A stretch of DNA of 64,000 nt from Myceligenerans pegani (GCF_014892515.1 NZ_JADBGR010000054.1:82279-146278); one strand, 5' to 3'; positions 32,445-44,984 are shown, numbered from the stretch's first letter. Numbers and translations: made by a program. Notes: a model not told the origin generated them from the sequence alone.

Positions 32445-33623
32445 TCACTCGTGCCAGTCCGGGTTCTCGGCCTCCCACTGCCGCAGCTCTGCGACCAGCT
32501 CCTGGAACTCGGCGTCGCTGGTGGCGAACTTCGTCTCGCCCGTCTCGTGGTTGACCGTCACCCAGTACATCTCGGTCCCGTCGGCCGGGGCCAGCGCCGC
32601 GTCGATCGACGCCCGGCCCGGGTTCGAGATCGGGGTGGGCGGCAGGCCCTTGTGCTTGCGCAGGTTGTACGGGTTGGACGCGTCGTCGAGCTCCGCCCGG
32701 GTCAGGGCGCCGCTGGTGCGGCCCGTCCCGTACAGGACCGCGGCGTCGATACCCAGATACCAGTTCTGGTCGAGGCGACGCTGGATGACGCCCGACATCC
32801 GGGGCCGGTCCTCGGGGCGGGCCGCCTCCCGCTCGATGAGGGAGGCGCGGATGAGGACGTCCTCCCACCGCTCCTGCGGCGCACCCGCGTCCTCCAGCTG
32901 CGAGATCGTCATCTCCACCATCATCCGTACGACGTCGGCCGGCGGGGTCTTCCCGGGGCGGACGTCGTACGTCTGGGGGAACAGCCAGCCCTCAGGGTTG
33001 CCGCCGGCCTGCTCCGGCAGGTGATCGCCGATGTTCTCGAAGGCCTGGTTCGTCTTCTTCTCGGGCCAGCCCGCGGCGATCATGCGCTCGCGGATCTGCT
33101 CGACGGTCAGGCCCTCGGGGACGGTGAGGCCGCCGCGGTCGATCTCGTTGCGTGCGAGTGTCGCCACCGCGTCCGCCGCCGCCATCCGCGTGAGCAGGGT
33201 ATGGGTTCCGGGCTGGATGCCCGGCGCGTCGGGGTTCTGGTCGAACGCCCGCTTGAAGGCGCCGTAGGAGGCGACGACGCCGTTCTCGACGAGCACCTCG
33301 CCGATGACCGCGCCGTTGGCGCCCTCGGGGATGTCGACCTTGACCTCCTCGCCGCCGGGCCCGTCGTAGTCCTCCGCCGCCAGCGGCGTCTCGATACCGA
33401 AGAGATAGCCGTCGTTCCACCACGTCCACGCGCCGAGCCCGCCGACGACGAGAAGCGCCACCACGATGCCGGCGACGAGCCCGCCGCGCGGTGCCGACCC
33501 GCGGCGCCTGCCTCCCCGGCTCCCGCGGCCGGTGCCGCGGGCACTCCGCCGGCGGTTGCCTGTCCCTGCCCAGTGGCGTGGCGGTCCTTGGTTCGACACG
33601 TCGGCCATCGGCGCGCGGTTCAC
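32445..33623 (-). CDS. mltG: Endolytic murein transglycosylase MltG, copy A
   Basis: Membrane-anchored lytic transglycosylase that cuts nascent glycan strands. 392 aa: a basic cytoplasmic tail, a membrane helix at about 48-69, a LysM-like part with V-K-V-D-I-P-E-G-A, and the YceG catalytic domain. The catalytic Glu is in L-I-R-A-S-L-I-E-R-E-A near residue 255; the terminal motif G-L-P-P-T-P-I-S-N-P-G-R-A-S-I is present. A promoter candidate lies between it and the upstream mltG copy, so the two paralogues can be expressed separately. ATG 33608 is an alternative start. Confidence 0.92.
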   Translation of the reverse strand: MNRAPMADVSNQGPPRHWAGTGNRRRSARGTGRGSRGGRRRGSAPRGGLVAGIVVALLVVGGLGAWTWWNDGYLFGIETPLAAEDYDGPGGEEVKVDIPEGANGAVIGEVLVENGVVASYGAFKRAFDQNPDAPGIQPGTHTLLTRMAAADAVATLARNEIDRGGLTVPEGLTVEQIRERMIAAGWPEKKTNQAFENIGDHLPEQAGGNPEGWLFPQTYDVRPGKTPPADVVRMMVEMTISQLEDAGAPQERWEDVLIRASLIEREAARPEDRPRMSGVIQRRLDQNWYLGIDAAVLYGTGRTSGALTRAELDDASNPYNLRKHKGLPPTPISNPGRASIDAALAPADGTEMYWVTVNHETGETKFATSDAEFQELVAELRQWEAENPDWHE

Positions 33624-33680
33624 CCGTCTCTCGTGCTCGTATCCCTCGCCCCGGCACGGGGTCCGTGCCGCGGCGAGACG

Positions 33681-33708
33681 GTTATATCAGGTCGGCCCGC
33701 CGGGTCAG
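33681..33708 (-). promoter_or_regulatory. Promoter candidate between the two mltG copies
   Basis: On the minus strand CTGACC (complement of 33703-33708) and TATAAC (complement of 33681-33686) are separated by 16 bp. TATAAC matches five of six -10 consensus bases, and AT-rich hexamers are very rare in this DNA. It lies about 58 nt upstream of the copy A start. Confidence 0.45.
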
Positions 33709-33748
33709 GACGCCGCGGCCCGCCCCCGCCGCCGTCCCGCCCGGCGCG

Positions 33749-34900
33749 TCAGCCCTGCTTCGCCTGCCACTCCCGCAGCTCGGCCACGTACTCCTGATGC
33801 TGCGCGTAGGTCTCCGAGAACTTGGTCTCACCCGTGTTCAGGTTCACCGTGACCCAGAACTTCCAGGCGCCCTCGGCCGGGTTCAGGACGGCGTCGATCG
33901 ATGCCTCGCTCGGGTTCGCGATCGGCGTCGGCGGCAGGCCGACGTGCCGCTCCAGGTTGAAGGGCGTGTCCGCCTCCTTGTCGGCGTTCGTCAGCTCGAT
34001 GCCGGGCTTGTCGAGCCCGTACGCCAGCGACGCGTCGATCTGGAGCTTCATGTCGTCCTCGAGCCGGTTCTCGATCGCGCGGGCGATCTTCGGCCGGTCC
34101 TCGGCGATCATGCCCTCCCGCTCCACGAGGGAGGCCTTGATCAGCACGTCCTGGCGTTCCCTCGGTGGCACGCCCCGCTCGTCGAGTCGTGCGACCGTGT
34201 TGCGCACCATGCGCCGCAGCACGTCGGCCGCGGTCTCCTCCTCGGGGTCCACCGGGTAGGTGTGCGGGTAGAGCCAGCCCTCCGCGTTGCCGTCCGCCTG
34301 CTTCGGCAGGCCGAACGAGCGGGGCCGGTCCAGCGCGTCGCGGAAGTCCGCGGCGGGGATGCCGGAGACGGACGCGAGACGCTCGACCGTCTGCGCGACC
34401 GTGAAGCCCTCCGGGATCGTCACCTCAAGGTGCGCCATCTCGTTCTTGGCCAGCAGCGAGACGGCGTCCGACGCCTTCATCTCCGTGAGCATGTCGCGCG
34501 TGCCCGGCCGGATCCCGGCGGCGTCGGGATTCTCGCCGAACGCCTTGACGAAGGCGTCCTTGCTCGCCACGACGCCGGCGTCGTACAGCACCTCGGCCAT
34601 GTCGAAGCCGGTGGCGCCCTCCGTGATCTCGACCGTCACGTCGTCCGTGCCGGGGCCCGGGAAGTCCTTGGCCTCGATCGGGTTCTCGAAGGAGAGCAGC
34701 ATGTCGCGCTGCTCCCACACCAGGTAGCCCGCCCCGGCCACGAGACCGAAGGTCACGAGCAGTACGACGAACGACCGTCCCTGACGGCGGCGCCGTCTCG
34801 TGCGCCGGGAACGGTGGTCTCGCGGGGTCCGGGTACGGGGACGCAGAGTGGCCGCCGAGCCCTCCTGAGCCTCAGGCGGGGCCGTGAACAGGTCCGTCAC
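33749..34900 (-). CDS. Endolytic murein transglycosylase MltG, copy B
   Basis: Second MltG-family protein of 383 aa, directly upstream of copy A and in the usual place after ruvX. Same architecture: Arg-rich cytoplasmic start, membrane helix at about 44-62, V-E-I-T-E-G-A-T-G segment, catalytic L-I-K-A-S-L-V-E-R-E-G near residue 251, and G-L-P-P-T-P-I-A-N-P-S-E-A-S-I. The two copies are clearly diverged (roughly half identical by eye), so the duplication is not recent. Both keep the catalytic Glu and look functional. Confidence 0.92.
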   Translation of the reverse strand: MTDLFTAPPEAQEGSAATLRPRTRTPRDHRSRRTRRRRRQGRSFVVLLVTFGLVAGAGYLVWEQRDMLLSFENPIEAKDFPGPGTDDVTVEITEGATGFDMAEVLYDAGVVASKDAFVKAFGENPDAAGIRPGTRDMLTEMKASDAVSLLAKNEMAHLEVTIPEGFTVAQTVERLASVSGIPAADFRDALDRPRSFGLPKQADGNAEGWLYPHTYPVDPEEETAADVLRRMVRNTVARLDERGVPPRERQDVLIKASLVEREGMIAEDRPKIARAIENRLEDDMKLQIDASLAYGLDKPGIELTNADKEADTPFNLERHVGLPPTPIANPSEASIDAVLNPAEGAWKFWVTVNLNTGETKFSETYAQHQEYVAELREWQAKQG

Positions 34901-34963
34901 CTCGTCGATCCTTCACTTCTGGGGGAACGTGCTGGGGGTTCGCGCGTGCGTGTCGTGCACGGT

Positions 34964-35478
34964 CTACACCTCGGCGCCGATGCCGGCACGAGCCCCTGTC
35001 GCCCGCTCGGCGTCGAGTGCGGATTGCAGAATGATAACGGCAGCCGCCTGATCGATCACGGATCGGTGCTTCCGGGTGGTTCGCCCGGCCGCGTGCAGCG
35101 CCTGCGTGGCGGTGACCGTGGTCATCCGCTCGTCCACGAACCGCAGCTCCGTCGCCGCCTGCCCGGCGTCCGCCAGCGCGCGTACGAGCCCGCCGGCGAA
35201 CGCGCGCGCGTCCGCGCTCGACGCGCCCTCCGCACCGCTCAGGTGCTTCGGCAGGCCGACGTAGACCACCGCCGCGAACCGCTCCGCGGCCTCCTGCGCG
35301 ATACGACGCAGCGCCGCCTGCTCGGGCTTGCGCGGCACCGTCTCGACAGGTGTGGCCACGAGGCCGTCCGGATCGCTCGCCGCCAGGCCGACACGCGCCG
35401 TGCCGACGTCGATCGCGAGGCGGGCGCCCCGGGGCAGGGGCGCCCGCCCGGCTGCGTCCGGACGGGCTTCCGCCCCCA

Positions 35479-35479
<1 letters not shown>
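34964..35479 (-). CDS. ruvX: RuvX/YqgF pre-16S rRNA nuclease family protein
   Basis: RNase H-fold nuclease family involved in pre-16S rRNA processing and once thought to be a Holliday junction resolvase. 171 aa. Motifs are R-L-A-I-D-V-G-T-A-R-V-G-L-A near residue 20, V-Y-V-G-L-P-K-H-L-S-G near 74, F-V-D-E-R-M-T-T near 113, and the C-terminal I-D-Q-A-A-A-V-I-I-L-Q. The ATG shares one base with the alaS stop, so the two are coupled. Confidence 0.94.
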
Positions 35480-38175
<2,696 letters not shown>

Positions 38176-38413
38176 CTATCGCGGTCCTTGTCTCGTGGGC
38201 CGGCGCGCGCCCGCGCGCCGGGAGTCGGTCTGTGCGGTCCCAGTCTCCCGCGCCCGGGCACGAAAGACGAAACTGAATGTGGTGCGGTGTGGACAACGTC
38301 GCGGGCTCACGTGAAAATCCCGCCCGGCCACGGCGCGACGCCCGTGCGGCGGGTGGTCGACACTCGTACGGCCGCCCGGGCGACACCCCGGTGGTCGGTG
38401 CCGCGGTGGCCGG

Positions 38414-38713
38414 TCAGCGGGCGGTTCGGCGGCGCAGCTCGTCCAGGTCGTACGTGCCCCCGGCGCCGTCGGACAGGAGCGATGCCATGAGCTCCGCCTC
38501 CCGGTGCGCCCGCGCGGCCCGGAAGTCGCCGGCGAACCCGCGTGCGCCGCGCGCGAGCCGGACCCCGGCGGCGTCCGCGGCGTCGACCGCCCTGGCCCCC
38601 GCCGCGGCCGCCATGCTCGCCGGCGTGTACCGCGCGGCGAGCCGCTGACCGCGCCGGATCACCACGACGGTGACCACGACGCCGACGCCGATCCAGAACA
38701 GCCGGGCCCTCAC
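38414..38713 (-). CDS. DUF6167 family small membrane protein
   Basis: A 99-aa protein with one N-terminal membrane helix (about 5-20, F-W-I-G-V-G-V-V-V-T-V-V-V-I) followed by R-R-G-Q-R-L-A-A-R-Y-T-P and an amphipathic helical tail. Found beside alaS in many actinobacteria; function unknown. The start overlaps the stop of the upstream DUF948 gene by 4 bp. Confidence 0.8.
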   Translation of the reverse strand: MRARLFWIGVGVVVTVVVIRRGQRLAARYTPASMAAAAGARAVDAADAAGVRLARGARGFAGDFRAARAHREAELMASLLSDGAGGTYDLDELRRRTAR

Positions 38714-39144
38714 CGGGCGCCGCCCTCGGGCGCCGCGGCGTGCCGGCCGCTGCCGGGAGCGGTGTCCGCGCCACGATCGCCGTCGTACCGTCCGGTGGCC
38801 TTGGCGAACGCCTGCCGCACCCCGTACGAGAACGCGGCCACCTTCACCAGCGGGCCACCGAGGGTGGCGGCGTAGAGCCCGGTCAGGGCGCTCACGTTCT
38901 CGCTGACGGACGCCGCGCTGGTGGTGACGACGTCCACCTTCTCGAGCTGCGTGTTGGCGCTGGCCACGGCCGTGGCGGTCTCGTCCAGGATGGGCACGGA
39001 GTGCTCGGTCACCTCGCGCAGGCCGGCCCGCGCCTCTTCCAGCACCCGGCCGAGCTTGATCAGTGGATACGCCAGGAAACCCACGAGCAGCAGGAACGCG
39101 ATCGCCGCGAGCAGTCCCGCCACGTCACCGAGGGAGAAAGTCAT
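38710..39144 (-). CDS. DUF948 family membrane protein
   Basis: A 144-aa protein with an N-terminal membrane helix (about 8-28). A long amphipathic helix follows (K-L-G-R-V-L-E-E-A-R-A-G-L-R-E-V-T, then T-A-V-A-S-A-N-T-Q-L-E-K-V-D), typical of DUF948 and of general-stress-type proteins with a methyl-accepting-like coil. The tail is Gly-rich. Coupled to the DUF6167 gene and placed between rpsD and alaS, a conserved actinobacterial arrangement. Function unknown. Confidence 0.85.
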   Translation of the reverse strand: MTFSLGDVAGLLAAIAFLLLVGFLAYPLIKLGRVLEEARAGLREVTEHSVPILDETATAVASANTQLEKVDVVTTSAASVSENVSALTGLYAATLGGPLVKVAAFSYGVRQAFAKATGRYDGDRGADTAPGSGRHAAAPEGGAR

Positions 39145-39170
39145 GGCCGCAACCCTAACGTGGGACGACG

Positions 39171-39206
39171 ACGCCCCGCCCGGGCACGAGGGCGCGGACG
39201 GGGCGT
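39171..39206 (-). terminator. Terminator candidate after rpsD
   Basis: ACGCCCCG at 39171-39178 pairs with CGGGGCGT at 39199-39206 around a 20-nt GC-rich loop. It lies about 30 bp beyond the rpsD stop and before the DUF948 gene. The long loop makes it weaker than the other hairpins in this window. Confidence 0.4.
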
Positions 39207-39236
39207 GTCGGGCCGACCGGAGGCCGGCGGGCGATG

Positions 39237-39863
39237 TCAGCGGGCGTAGTACTCGACGACCATCTGCACGTCGCAGGTCACGGGGACCTCGGCGCGCTTC
39301 GGACGGCGGGTCAGCGTCGCGGACAGCTTCTCCAGCTGCACGTCGAGGTAGCCGGGCACGGCCGGCAGCACGTCACGGTGCGCGCCGGCGGCGGCGACCT
39401 GGAACGGCGTGGTGGCCTGGCTCTTCGGCTTCACCTGGATGGTCTGGCCCTCCTTCACGCGGAAGGACGGACGGTCCACGATCTTGCCGTCCACCAGGAT
39501 GTGACGGTGGGTCACGATCTGGCGGGCCTGCAGGATGGTGCGGCCGAAGCCGGCGCGCAGCACGAGGGAGTCGAGACGGGTCTCGAGGTCCTCGACCATG
39601 ACCTCACCGGTCAGGCCGGGCTGCTTGCGGGAGTTCTCGTACACCTTGAGGAGCTGCTTCTCCCGCAGGGCGTACTGCGCCCGCAGGCGCTGCTTCTCGC
39701 GCAGGCGCACCGCGTAGTCCGACTCGGTGCGGCGACGGGCACGGCCGTGCTCACCGGGCGGGTACGGGCGCTTCTCGAAGTGCTTGACGGCCTTCGGCGT
39801 GAGCGGAAGACCGAGCTTGCGGCTCAGGCGAACCTGGCGCCGCGAACGGGTGACAGAGGTCAC
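39237..39863 (-). CDS. rpsD: 30S ribosomal protein S4
   Basis: Primary 16S rRNA-binding assembly protein. 208 aa of the zinc-free actinobacterial type: [25 protein letters not shown], and [12 protein letters not shown]. The S4 RNA-binding domain is at about 95-160 ([28 protein letters not shown]). It stands alone before alaS, a common position in actinobacteria outside the alpha operon. The 290 bp between it and rarA carry no gene. Confidence 0.97.
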   Translation of the reverse strand: MTSVTRSRRQVRLSRKLGLPLTPKAVKHFEKRPYPPGEHGRARRRTESDYAVRLREKQRLRAQYALREKQLLKVYENSRKQPGLTGEVMVEDLETRLDSLVLRAGFGRTILQARQIVTHRHILVDGKIVDRPSFRVKEGQTIQVKPKSQATTPFQVAAAGAHRDVLPAVPGYLDVQLEKLSATLTRRPKRAEVPVTCDVQMVVEYYAR

Positions 39864-40153
39864 GTGATGTTCCTGTCCTTCGTGGTTGATAGGTCACACC
39901 CGTGGTCCGGCGTCGTCCGGGGACGGGCACCGGCCGGGTGCGGGACCAGCCGACGGACGTGCCGCGGGCGAACCGCGAGCGCGTCTCGGGGCCGAGGTCC
40001 CAGGGAGCCGCCGTCCGGGCCCAGGGCCCGTCAGGCAACCGCACCATCCTATCCCAGGCCGGCCAGGCCGCCGGTGTGAGGTGCCCGACGGCGTCCTCCC
40101 CCGCCCGTCCCGCCGGTGGCGGCGGTGTCGGACTCCCCGCATAGGGTTGCGGC

Positions 40154-41665
40154 ATGGACCTGTTCTCCGCGGTGACCACCACCGAGCGCGGCACGCCCGA
40201 GGTGAGCGACGCCGCGCCCCTCGCCGTGCGGATGCGCCCGGCGTCCGTCGCGGAGATCGCCGGGCAGGAGCACCTGCTCGAGGCCGGCTCCCCGCTGCGG
40301 CGGCTCATCGAGCCGGCCGACGCGACGAGCTCCCGTTCCGCGCCGTCCTCGGTGATCCTCTGGGGGCCGCCCGGCACGGGAAAGACCACGCTCGCCTACC
40401 TCGTCGCGACCGTGTCGGGCCGCCGGTTCGTGGAGCTCTCGGCGGTCACGGCCGGGGTCAAGGACGTGCGGCAGGTCGTCGAGGACGCCCGGCGCCGGCT
40501 GGCCACGGGCGGCTCGGAGACCGTGCTGTTCGTCGACGAGGTGCACCGGTTCTCCAAGACCCAGCAGGACGCGCTGCTGCCGTCCGTCGAGAACCGCTGG
40601 GTCACGCTCGTGGCCGCCACCACCGAGAACCCGTCGTTCTCGGTGAACTCGCCGCTGCTGTCCCGCTCCCTGCTGCTCACCCTGAAGCCGCTCACGTCGG
40701 AGCACGTGCACGAGCTCGTGATGCGCGCGGTCGCGGATCCGCGCGGCCTCGACGGCTCCGTCGCCCTCGCCGACGACGCCGCCGCACACCTGGTCCGCCT
40801 CGCCGGCGGCGACGCCCGCAAGGCGCTCACCATCCTGGAGGCCGCGGCCGGGACGGTGCTGTCCGACGGCGACCGCGGGGCGGGCCCCGAGCCCGGAACC
40901 GGCGACGAACCCGGCACGGACGATACGCCCGCACCAGACGACGACCGGGAAACCGACGGGGACCGGGGCGACGGCCACGGAACCGGCGACGAGCCGGCTG
41001 CGAGCGCCTCCCCGGAGAACGGTCCGCCCCGGATCAGGCTGGCCGACGTCGAGCGCGCCGTCGACGTCGCCGCCGTGCAATACGACCGCGCCGGGGACCA
41101 GCACTACGACGTGATCAGCGCGTTCATCAAGTCGATCCGCGGGTCCGACGTCGACGCCGCGCTGCACTACCTCGCGCGCATGGTCGCGGCCGGGGAGGAT
41201 CCGCGGTTCATCGCCCGGCGGCTCATCATCTCCGCCGCGGAGGACGTCGGCGTCGCCGACCCGTCCGCCCTCCAGACGGCGGTCGCCGCCGCGCAGGCGG
41301 TGCAGATGATCGGCATGCCCGAGGGCCGCATCGTGCTGGCGGAGGCCGTGGTGCACCTGGCCACCGCGCCGAAGTCGAACGCGGCGTACCTCGCCGGAGA
41401 CGCGGCGCTGGCGGACGTGCGGGCCGGCAAGGCCGGCACGGTGCCGATGCACCTGCGCGACGCCCACTACGCCGGCGCCGAGGGGCTCGGGCACGGGAAG
41501 GACTACCGGTACGCGCACGACTGGCCGCACGCCGTGGCGCCGCAGCAGTACCTGCCCGACTCGCTCGCGGGCACGGAGTACTACTCCCCCAGCGACCGCG
41601 GGTTCGAGCGCCAGGTCTCCGAACGCCTGGCCCGGGTGCGGGGAATCCTGCGGTCGGAGGAATGA
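40154..41665 (+). CDS. rarA: Replication-associated recombination protein A
   Basis: AAA+ clamp-loader-like ATPase acting at stalled forks. 503 aa: Walker [10 protein letters not shown] near residue 76, Walker [11 protein letters not shown] near 124, sensor motif T-T-E-N-P-S-F near 156, and the C-terminal tetramerisation domain with [15 protein letters not shown]. An unusual low-complexity insertion of about 50 residues rich in Asp, Gly and Pro (about 240-290) splits the lid and C-terminal domains. Its last 85 bp overlap the convergent exporter gene. Confidence 0.95.
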   Translation: MDLFSAVTTTERGTPEVSDAAPLAVRMRPASVAEIAGQEHLLEAGSPLRRLIEPADATSSRSAPSSVILWGPPGTGKTTLAYLVATVSGRRFVELSAVTAGVKDVRQVVEDARRRLATGGSETVLFVDEVHRFSKTQQDALLPSVENRWVTLVAATTENPSFSVNSPLLSRSLLLTLKPLTSEHVHELVMRAVADPRGLDGSVALADDAAAHLVRLAGGDARKALTILEAAAGTVLSDGDRGAGPEPGTGDEPGTDDTPAPDDDRETDGDRGDGHGTGDEPAASASPENGPPRIRLADVERAVDVAAVQYDRAGDQHYDVISAFIKSIRGSDVDAALHYLARMVAAGEDPRFIARRLIISAAEDVGVADPSALQTAVAAAQAVQMIGMPEGRIVLAEAVVHLATAPKSNAAYLAGDAALADVRAGKAGTVPMHLRDAHYAGAEGLGHGKDYRYAHDWPHAVAPQQYLPDSLAGTEYYSPSDRGFERQVSERLARVRGILRSEE

Positions 41666-42708
41666 TCCGGACCCGCCCGCATCCCGACCCCCACGCCGAT
41701 CGCCACCACCACGATCCCGAACCACACCGCCGGACCGGGGACCGGCTCGCCGAGGAGCACGCCACCCACCGCGGACGTGACCGGAACGACGCCGGTGAAC
41801 AGCCCGGCGCGGCCCGGCCCCAGGCGCCCCACTGCCGTGTACCAGAGCAGGAACGCCACGACGGTGACGAACACCGCCAGGTGCAGCGTCGCCAGCAGGT
41901 GGTCCGGCTCCAGGGCCAGGACGGCCGCGGGCCCCTCGGCCGTCAGGCTGAGCACGACGAATCCGGCGGCGGCGATCCAGGTGGCGTGCAGGGTGACGCC
42001 GTGCGGCCCGAGCCGGCGCAGCACGGGCACGGCCAGGAGGGTGAACCCGGCCTCGCACACGAGCGTGAGCAGCGCGTAGCCGACACCGGCGGCGTCGGTG
42101 CGTCCGCCCCCGGTGACCAGGACGGCACCGGCGGTCACCACCACCGCACCGGCCACGACCGCCGGCGCGGGCCACGACCGCGCCGCCAGCGGGCCGACGA
42201 GCGCCAGGAGCACGGGAACCGCCGCGACGGCCACCCCGATCACCGCCGGCTCGGCGTGCTCGACCCCGCGCACGACGGCGACGTTGAACAGCACCAGGCC
42301 GCTCAGGGCGACGCCCGCGAGCCATGCCCATTCGCGCCCGCGCGGGCGGGGCGCGGCTCGCCCCGCTCCCCGCAGGACCAGCGCGAGGATGGCGGCCGCC
42401 AGCAGGTACCGCAGCGCCTGGACGGCGAAGAGCGGCGCGTCGTCGAACGTGCCCGACACGGCGACCAGGCTGCCCACCATCGCCATCCCGAGCGCGGCGT
42501 AGACCGCGCCGGTCCGGCGCGTGCCGATCCCGCGCCCGCCCGTCCCGCGGATGCCGGTCCCACGTACTCCGTCCTGGCTGCCCGCGCCCGGTAGGCCTGG
42601 GCCCGTCCCGGCATCCGGCACCGTCACTGCGCCCGGTGTCGCACCCTGTGCGCCCCCGGCCGCCGAGGTGGCACCCACCGTCGTTTCTCCGGTCGTCGTC
42701 CCTGTCAT
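41581..42708 (-). CDS. EamA/DMT family exporter
   Basis: Ten-helix drug/metabolite transporter, 375 aa. The first ~65 residues are a Gly/Thr-rich hydrophilic lead with repeated G-T-G-x-R-G/I, then two EamA halves begin ([22 protein letters not shown]). Family end motif G-G-V-L-L-G-E-P-V is present near 320. Divergent from a MocR-type regulator with only 69 bp between, which suggests that the regulator controls it. The Arg/Ser-rich tail is encoded opposite the end of rarA. ATG 42708 is the only good start; substrate unknown. Confidence 0.85.
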   Translation of the reverse strand: MTGTTTGETTVGATSAAGGAQGATPGAVTVPDAGTGPGLPGAGSQDGVRGTGIRGTGGRGIGTRRTGAVYAALGMAMVGSLVAVSGTFDDAPLFAVQALRYLLAAAILALVLRGAGRAAPRPRGREWAWLAGVALSGLVLFNVAVVRGVEHAEPAVIGVAVAAVPVLLALVGPLAARSWPAPAVVAGAVVVTAGAVLVTGGGRTDAAGVGYALLTLVCEAGFTLLAVPVLRRLGPHGVTLHATWIAAAGFVVLSLTAEGPAAVLALEPDHLLATLHLAVFVTVVAFLLWYTAVGRLGPGRAGLFTGVVPVTSAVGGVLLGEPVPGPAVWFGIVVVAIGVGVGMRAGPDHSSDRRIPRTRARRSETWRSNPRSLGE

Positions 42709-42777
42709 GCCCGACAGCCTGTGTGACACATTGGTATCCCCGACAGGGCCAAGCCAGACACGATCGTGAGGACCAAG

Positions 42778-44298
42778 ATGGCGGGCTCCGACTTCCTCCA
42801 GCTCGATCCGGCTCGTGCCCCCGCCGGCGGCCTGACCGCCTGGCTCACCGACGAGCTGCGGGACGCCGTGCGCGACGGCCGGCTCGCGGCCGGCGACCGG
42901 CTGCCCGCCACGCGGGTGCTGGCCGGCCAGCTCGACTGCTCCCGCGGCGTCGTCGTAGAGGCCTATCAGCGGCTGACGGACGAGGGCCTGCTGTCCGGCC
43001 GCCGCGGCGGCGGAACGACGGTGCGCACGGACTGGCTGCCCGCACCGTCGGCACCGCCCGAGACGTCGGGGTCCCCGCCGTCGAACACCCCGCCGTCGAA
43101 CACCCCGCCATCGCGCACACAGCCGCCGAACACCGCCGCGCCACCGGGCGCCCGGCCGGTGGCCGGGCGGATCGACCTCTCCCCCGGCCTCCCCGACCTG
43201 TCCGCGTTCCCCCGCGCCGCCTGGGCACGCGCGGAGCGGGCGGCGCTGAACGGCCTCGCGTCCGCCGACCTCGGCTACGGCGACCCCCGCGGCCTCCCCG
43301 CGCTCCGCGAGGCCCTCGCCGGATGGCTCGCCCGCACCCGCGGCGTGCGCGCGCACCCCGACGAGATCCTGGTCACCAACGGCGTGGCACAGGGCCTGGT
43401 CCTGCTCGCGACGGTGCTCCGCGGCCACGGGATCACCCGGATCGGCTTCGAGGACCCCGGATCGCGCGGCGCGCGCGAGCACCTGCGCCGGTGGGGCCTC
43501 GAGCCGGTCTCGGTGCCGGTGGACGACGGCGGTCTCGACGTCGCCGCCCTCGACACCACCGCCCTCGATGCCGTGCTGGTCACGCCCGCGCACCAGTTCC
43601 CCACCGGTGTGGCCCTCGCCCCGGGGCGCCGTCGCGCACTGGTTGCCTGGGCCCGCGCGTCGGCCCGGGCCACGGCACCGCACGTGCGCACCCCGGCGGC
43701 CGCCGCGTTCCCTTCCCGGCTGGTGATCGAGGACGACTACGACGCCGAGCACCGCTACGACCGCCCGCCCGTGCCCGCCCTGCGTGCCCTGGCGCCGGAC
43801 CGGGTGGTGCACCTGGGCAGCGTGTCCAAGTCGCTGGCGCCCGCCCTCCGGCTGGGCTGGATGCTGGCGCCCGCGCCGATGCGCGCGGAGCTGACCGAGG
43901 CCCGCTACTGGACGGACCTCGCGAGCCCCGCCCTGCCGCAGCTCGCGCTGGCGCACTTCATCACGTCGGGGGCGTTCGACCGGCACCTGCGCCAGGTGCG
44001 GCGCCGCCATCGCGCGCGCCGCGACGCCCTGCTCGCGGCCCTCGCCGCACACCTGCCGGACGCGGCGGTGCACGGCGTCGCGGCGGGCCTGCACCTGCTG
44101 GTCACGCTGCCCGACGACGTCGACGACGCCGCGCTCGCCGCCCGGGCGGAACGGGCCGGCGTCACCGTGCACCCGCTGTCGTCGCACCGTCACGGCGCCG
44201 GGCCGCCCGGGCTCGTCATCGGGTACGCGGCCGCGGGCCCGGACCGGCTGCGGGAGGCGGTGGCGCGCCTGGCGGCGGCACTGGGCCGGCGGTCCTAG
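42778..44298 (+). CDS. MocR-type GntR regulator with aminotransferase domain
   Basis: PLP-dependent transcription factor (PdxR/MocR family), 506 aa. The winged HTH is at about 15-80 (G-D-R-L-P-A-T-R-V-L-A, V-V-E-A-Y-Q-R-L-T-D-E-G-L). A Ser/Pro-rich linker holds a 7-residue tandem repeat (P-P-S-N-T). The fold-type I aminotransferase domain follows, with Y-G-D-P-R-G near 161, I-E-D-D-Y-D-A-E-H-R-Y and the PLP Lys in G-S-V-S-K-S-L-A-P. ATG 42778 has GAGGA 6 nt upstream. A TTGG/CCAA imperfect dyad near 42730-42752 may be its operator. The divergent EamA gene is the likely target. Confidence 0.9.
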   Translation: MAGSDFLQLDPARAPAGGLTAWLTDELRDAVRDGRLAAGDRLPATRVLAGQLDCSRGVVVEAYQRLTDEGLLSGRRGGGTTVRTDWLPAPSAPPETSGSPPSNTPPSNTPPSRTQPPNTAAPPGARPVAGRIDLSPGLPDLSAFPRAAWARAERAALNGLASADLGYGDPRGLPALREALAGWLARTRGVRAHPDEILVTNGVAQGLVLLATVLRGHGITRIGFEDPGSRGAREHLRRWGLEPVSVPVDDGGLDVAALDTTALDAVLVTPAHQFPTGVALAPGRRRALVAWARASARATAPHVRTPAAAAFPSRLVIEDDYDAEHRYDRPPVPALRALAPDRVVHLGSVSKSLAPALRLGWMLAPAPMRAELTEARYWTDLASPALPQLALAHFITSGAFDRHLRQVRRRHRARRDALLAALAAHLPDAAVHGVAAGLHLLVTLPDDVDDAALAARAERAGVTVHPLSSHRHGAGPPGLVIGYAAAGPDRLREAVARLAAALGRRS

Positions 44299-44984
44299 AC
44301 GAGGCCGAGCTCCCGGGCCCGCACCCCGGCCTGGAACCGGGAGTCCGCGCCGAGCGCGGCCATGAGCTCCGCCACCCGGCGCCGGTAGGTGCGCACACCC
44401 AGCCCCAGCTCCCGGGCGGCGGCCTCGTCCTTGACGCCCCGGCCGAGCAGGTCCAGCACCTGGGGTGCGAGGCGCCGGATCTCCGCGGCTCCGGCGTCGT
44501 ACACGTCCAGGTCGGTGGCCGACCGCCAGGCGGCCTCGAACAGCGCGCTGATGCCGTGGACGGTCTCGCGCCGGGTGATCAGGCTGTAGCTACGCTCACC
44601 GGAGCGCTGGTCGCCGGCGAGGATCGCCAGCCGGCCGTCGAGGATGATGGTCTCGTTCACCTCGTCGGTGGAGATCCGCACCTCGGCGCCCGGGTGCTCC
44701 AGCACCGTCGCCATCCGCTGGGGCCAGGAGGGATCGAGGAGCATGCCAGAGCGGTAGACCTTGCGGATCCGGGCGTCGCGGCGCCGCGGCGGGACCCGTC
44801 GATCGTGCGGGGAGCCGTCCGCGATCACGCGCGGGCCGTTCGTCCACCCCCACGACGAGAGGGTGTTCGCGGCGCAGGTGATGCTCGTCGCGTCGGCGAA
44901 CAGGTGCGCCGTGCGGCGGAACACCTCCTCCTCACCGCGCACGACGGTGACGCCGCCGTCGGTGGTCCTGGCTGTACTCGGCAT
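44295..44984 (-). CDS. HTH regulator with LuxR-like C-terminal domain
   Basis: A 229-aa regulator. The N-terminal ~160 residues contain A-D-A-T-S-I-T-C-A-A-N-T-L, R-I-S-T-D-E-V-N-E-T-I-I-L-D-G-R-L-A-I-L and S-Y-S-L-I-T-R-R-E-T-V. This looks like the sensor part of TrmB/LuxR-type HTH proteins with a PLD-like fold. The C-terminus carries a LuxR-like HTH (about 180-225, L-L-G-R-G-V-K-D-E-A-A-A-R-E-L-G-L-G-V-R). Divergent from an aldo/keto reductase with 96 bp between; that gene is its probable target. It overlaps the MocR gene end by 4 bp. Confidence 0.75.
   Translation of the reverse strand: MPSTARTTDGGVTVVRGEEEVFRRTAHLFADATSITCAANTLSSWGWTNGPRVIADGSPHDRRVPPRRRDARIRKVYRSGMLLDPSWPQRMATVLEHPGAEVRISTDEVNETIILDGRLAILAGDQRSGERSYSLITRRETVHGISALFEAAWRSATDLDVYDAGAAEIRRLAPQVLDLLGRGVKDEAAARELGLGVRTYRRRVAELMAALGADSRFQAGVRARELGLV

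Noticed and set aside
38176..38413. T-box or other riboswitch upstream of alaS
   Set aside because: No T-box motif or ordered stems were seen, only GC-rich repeats.
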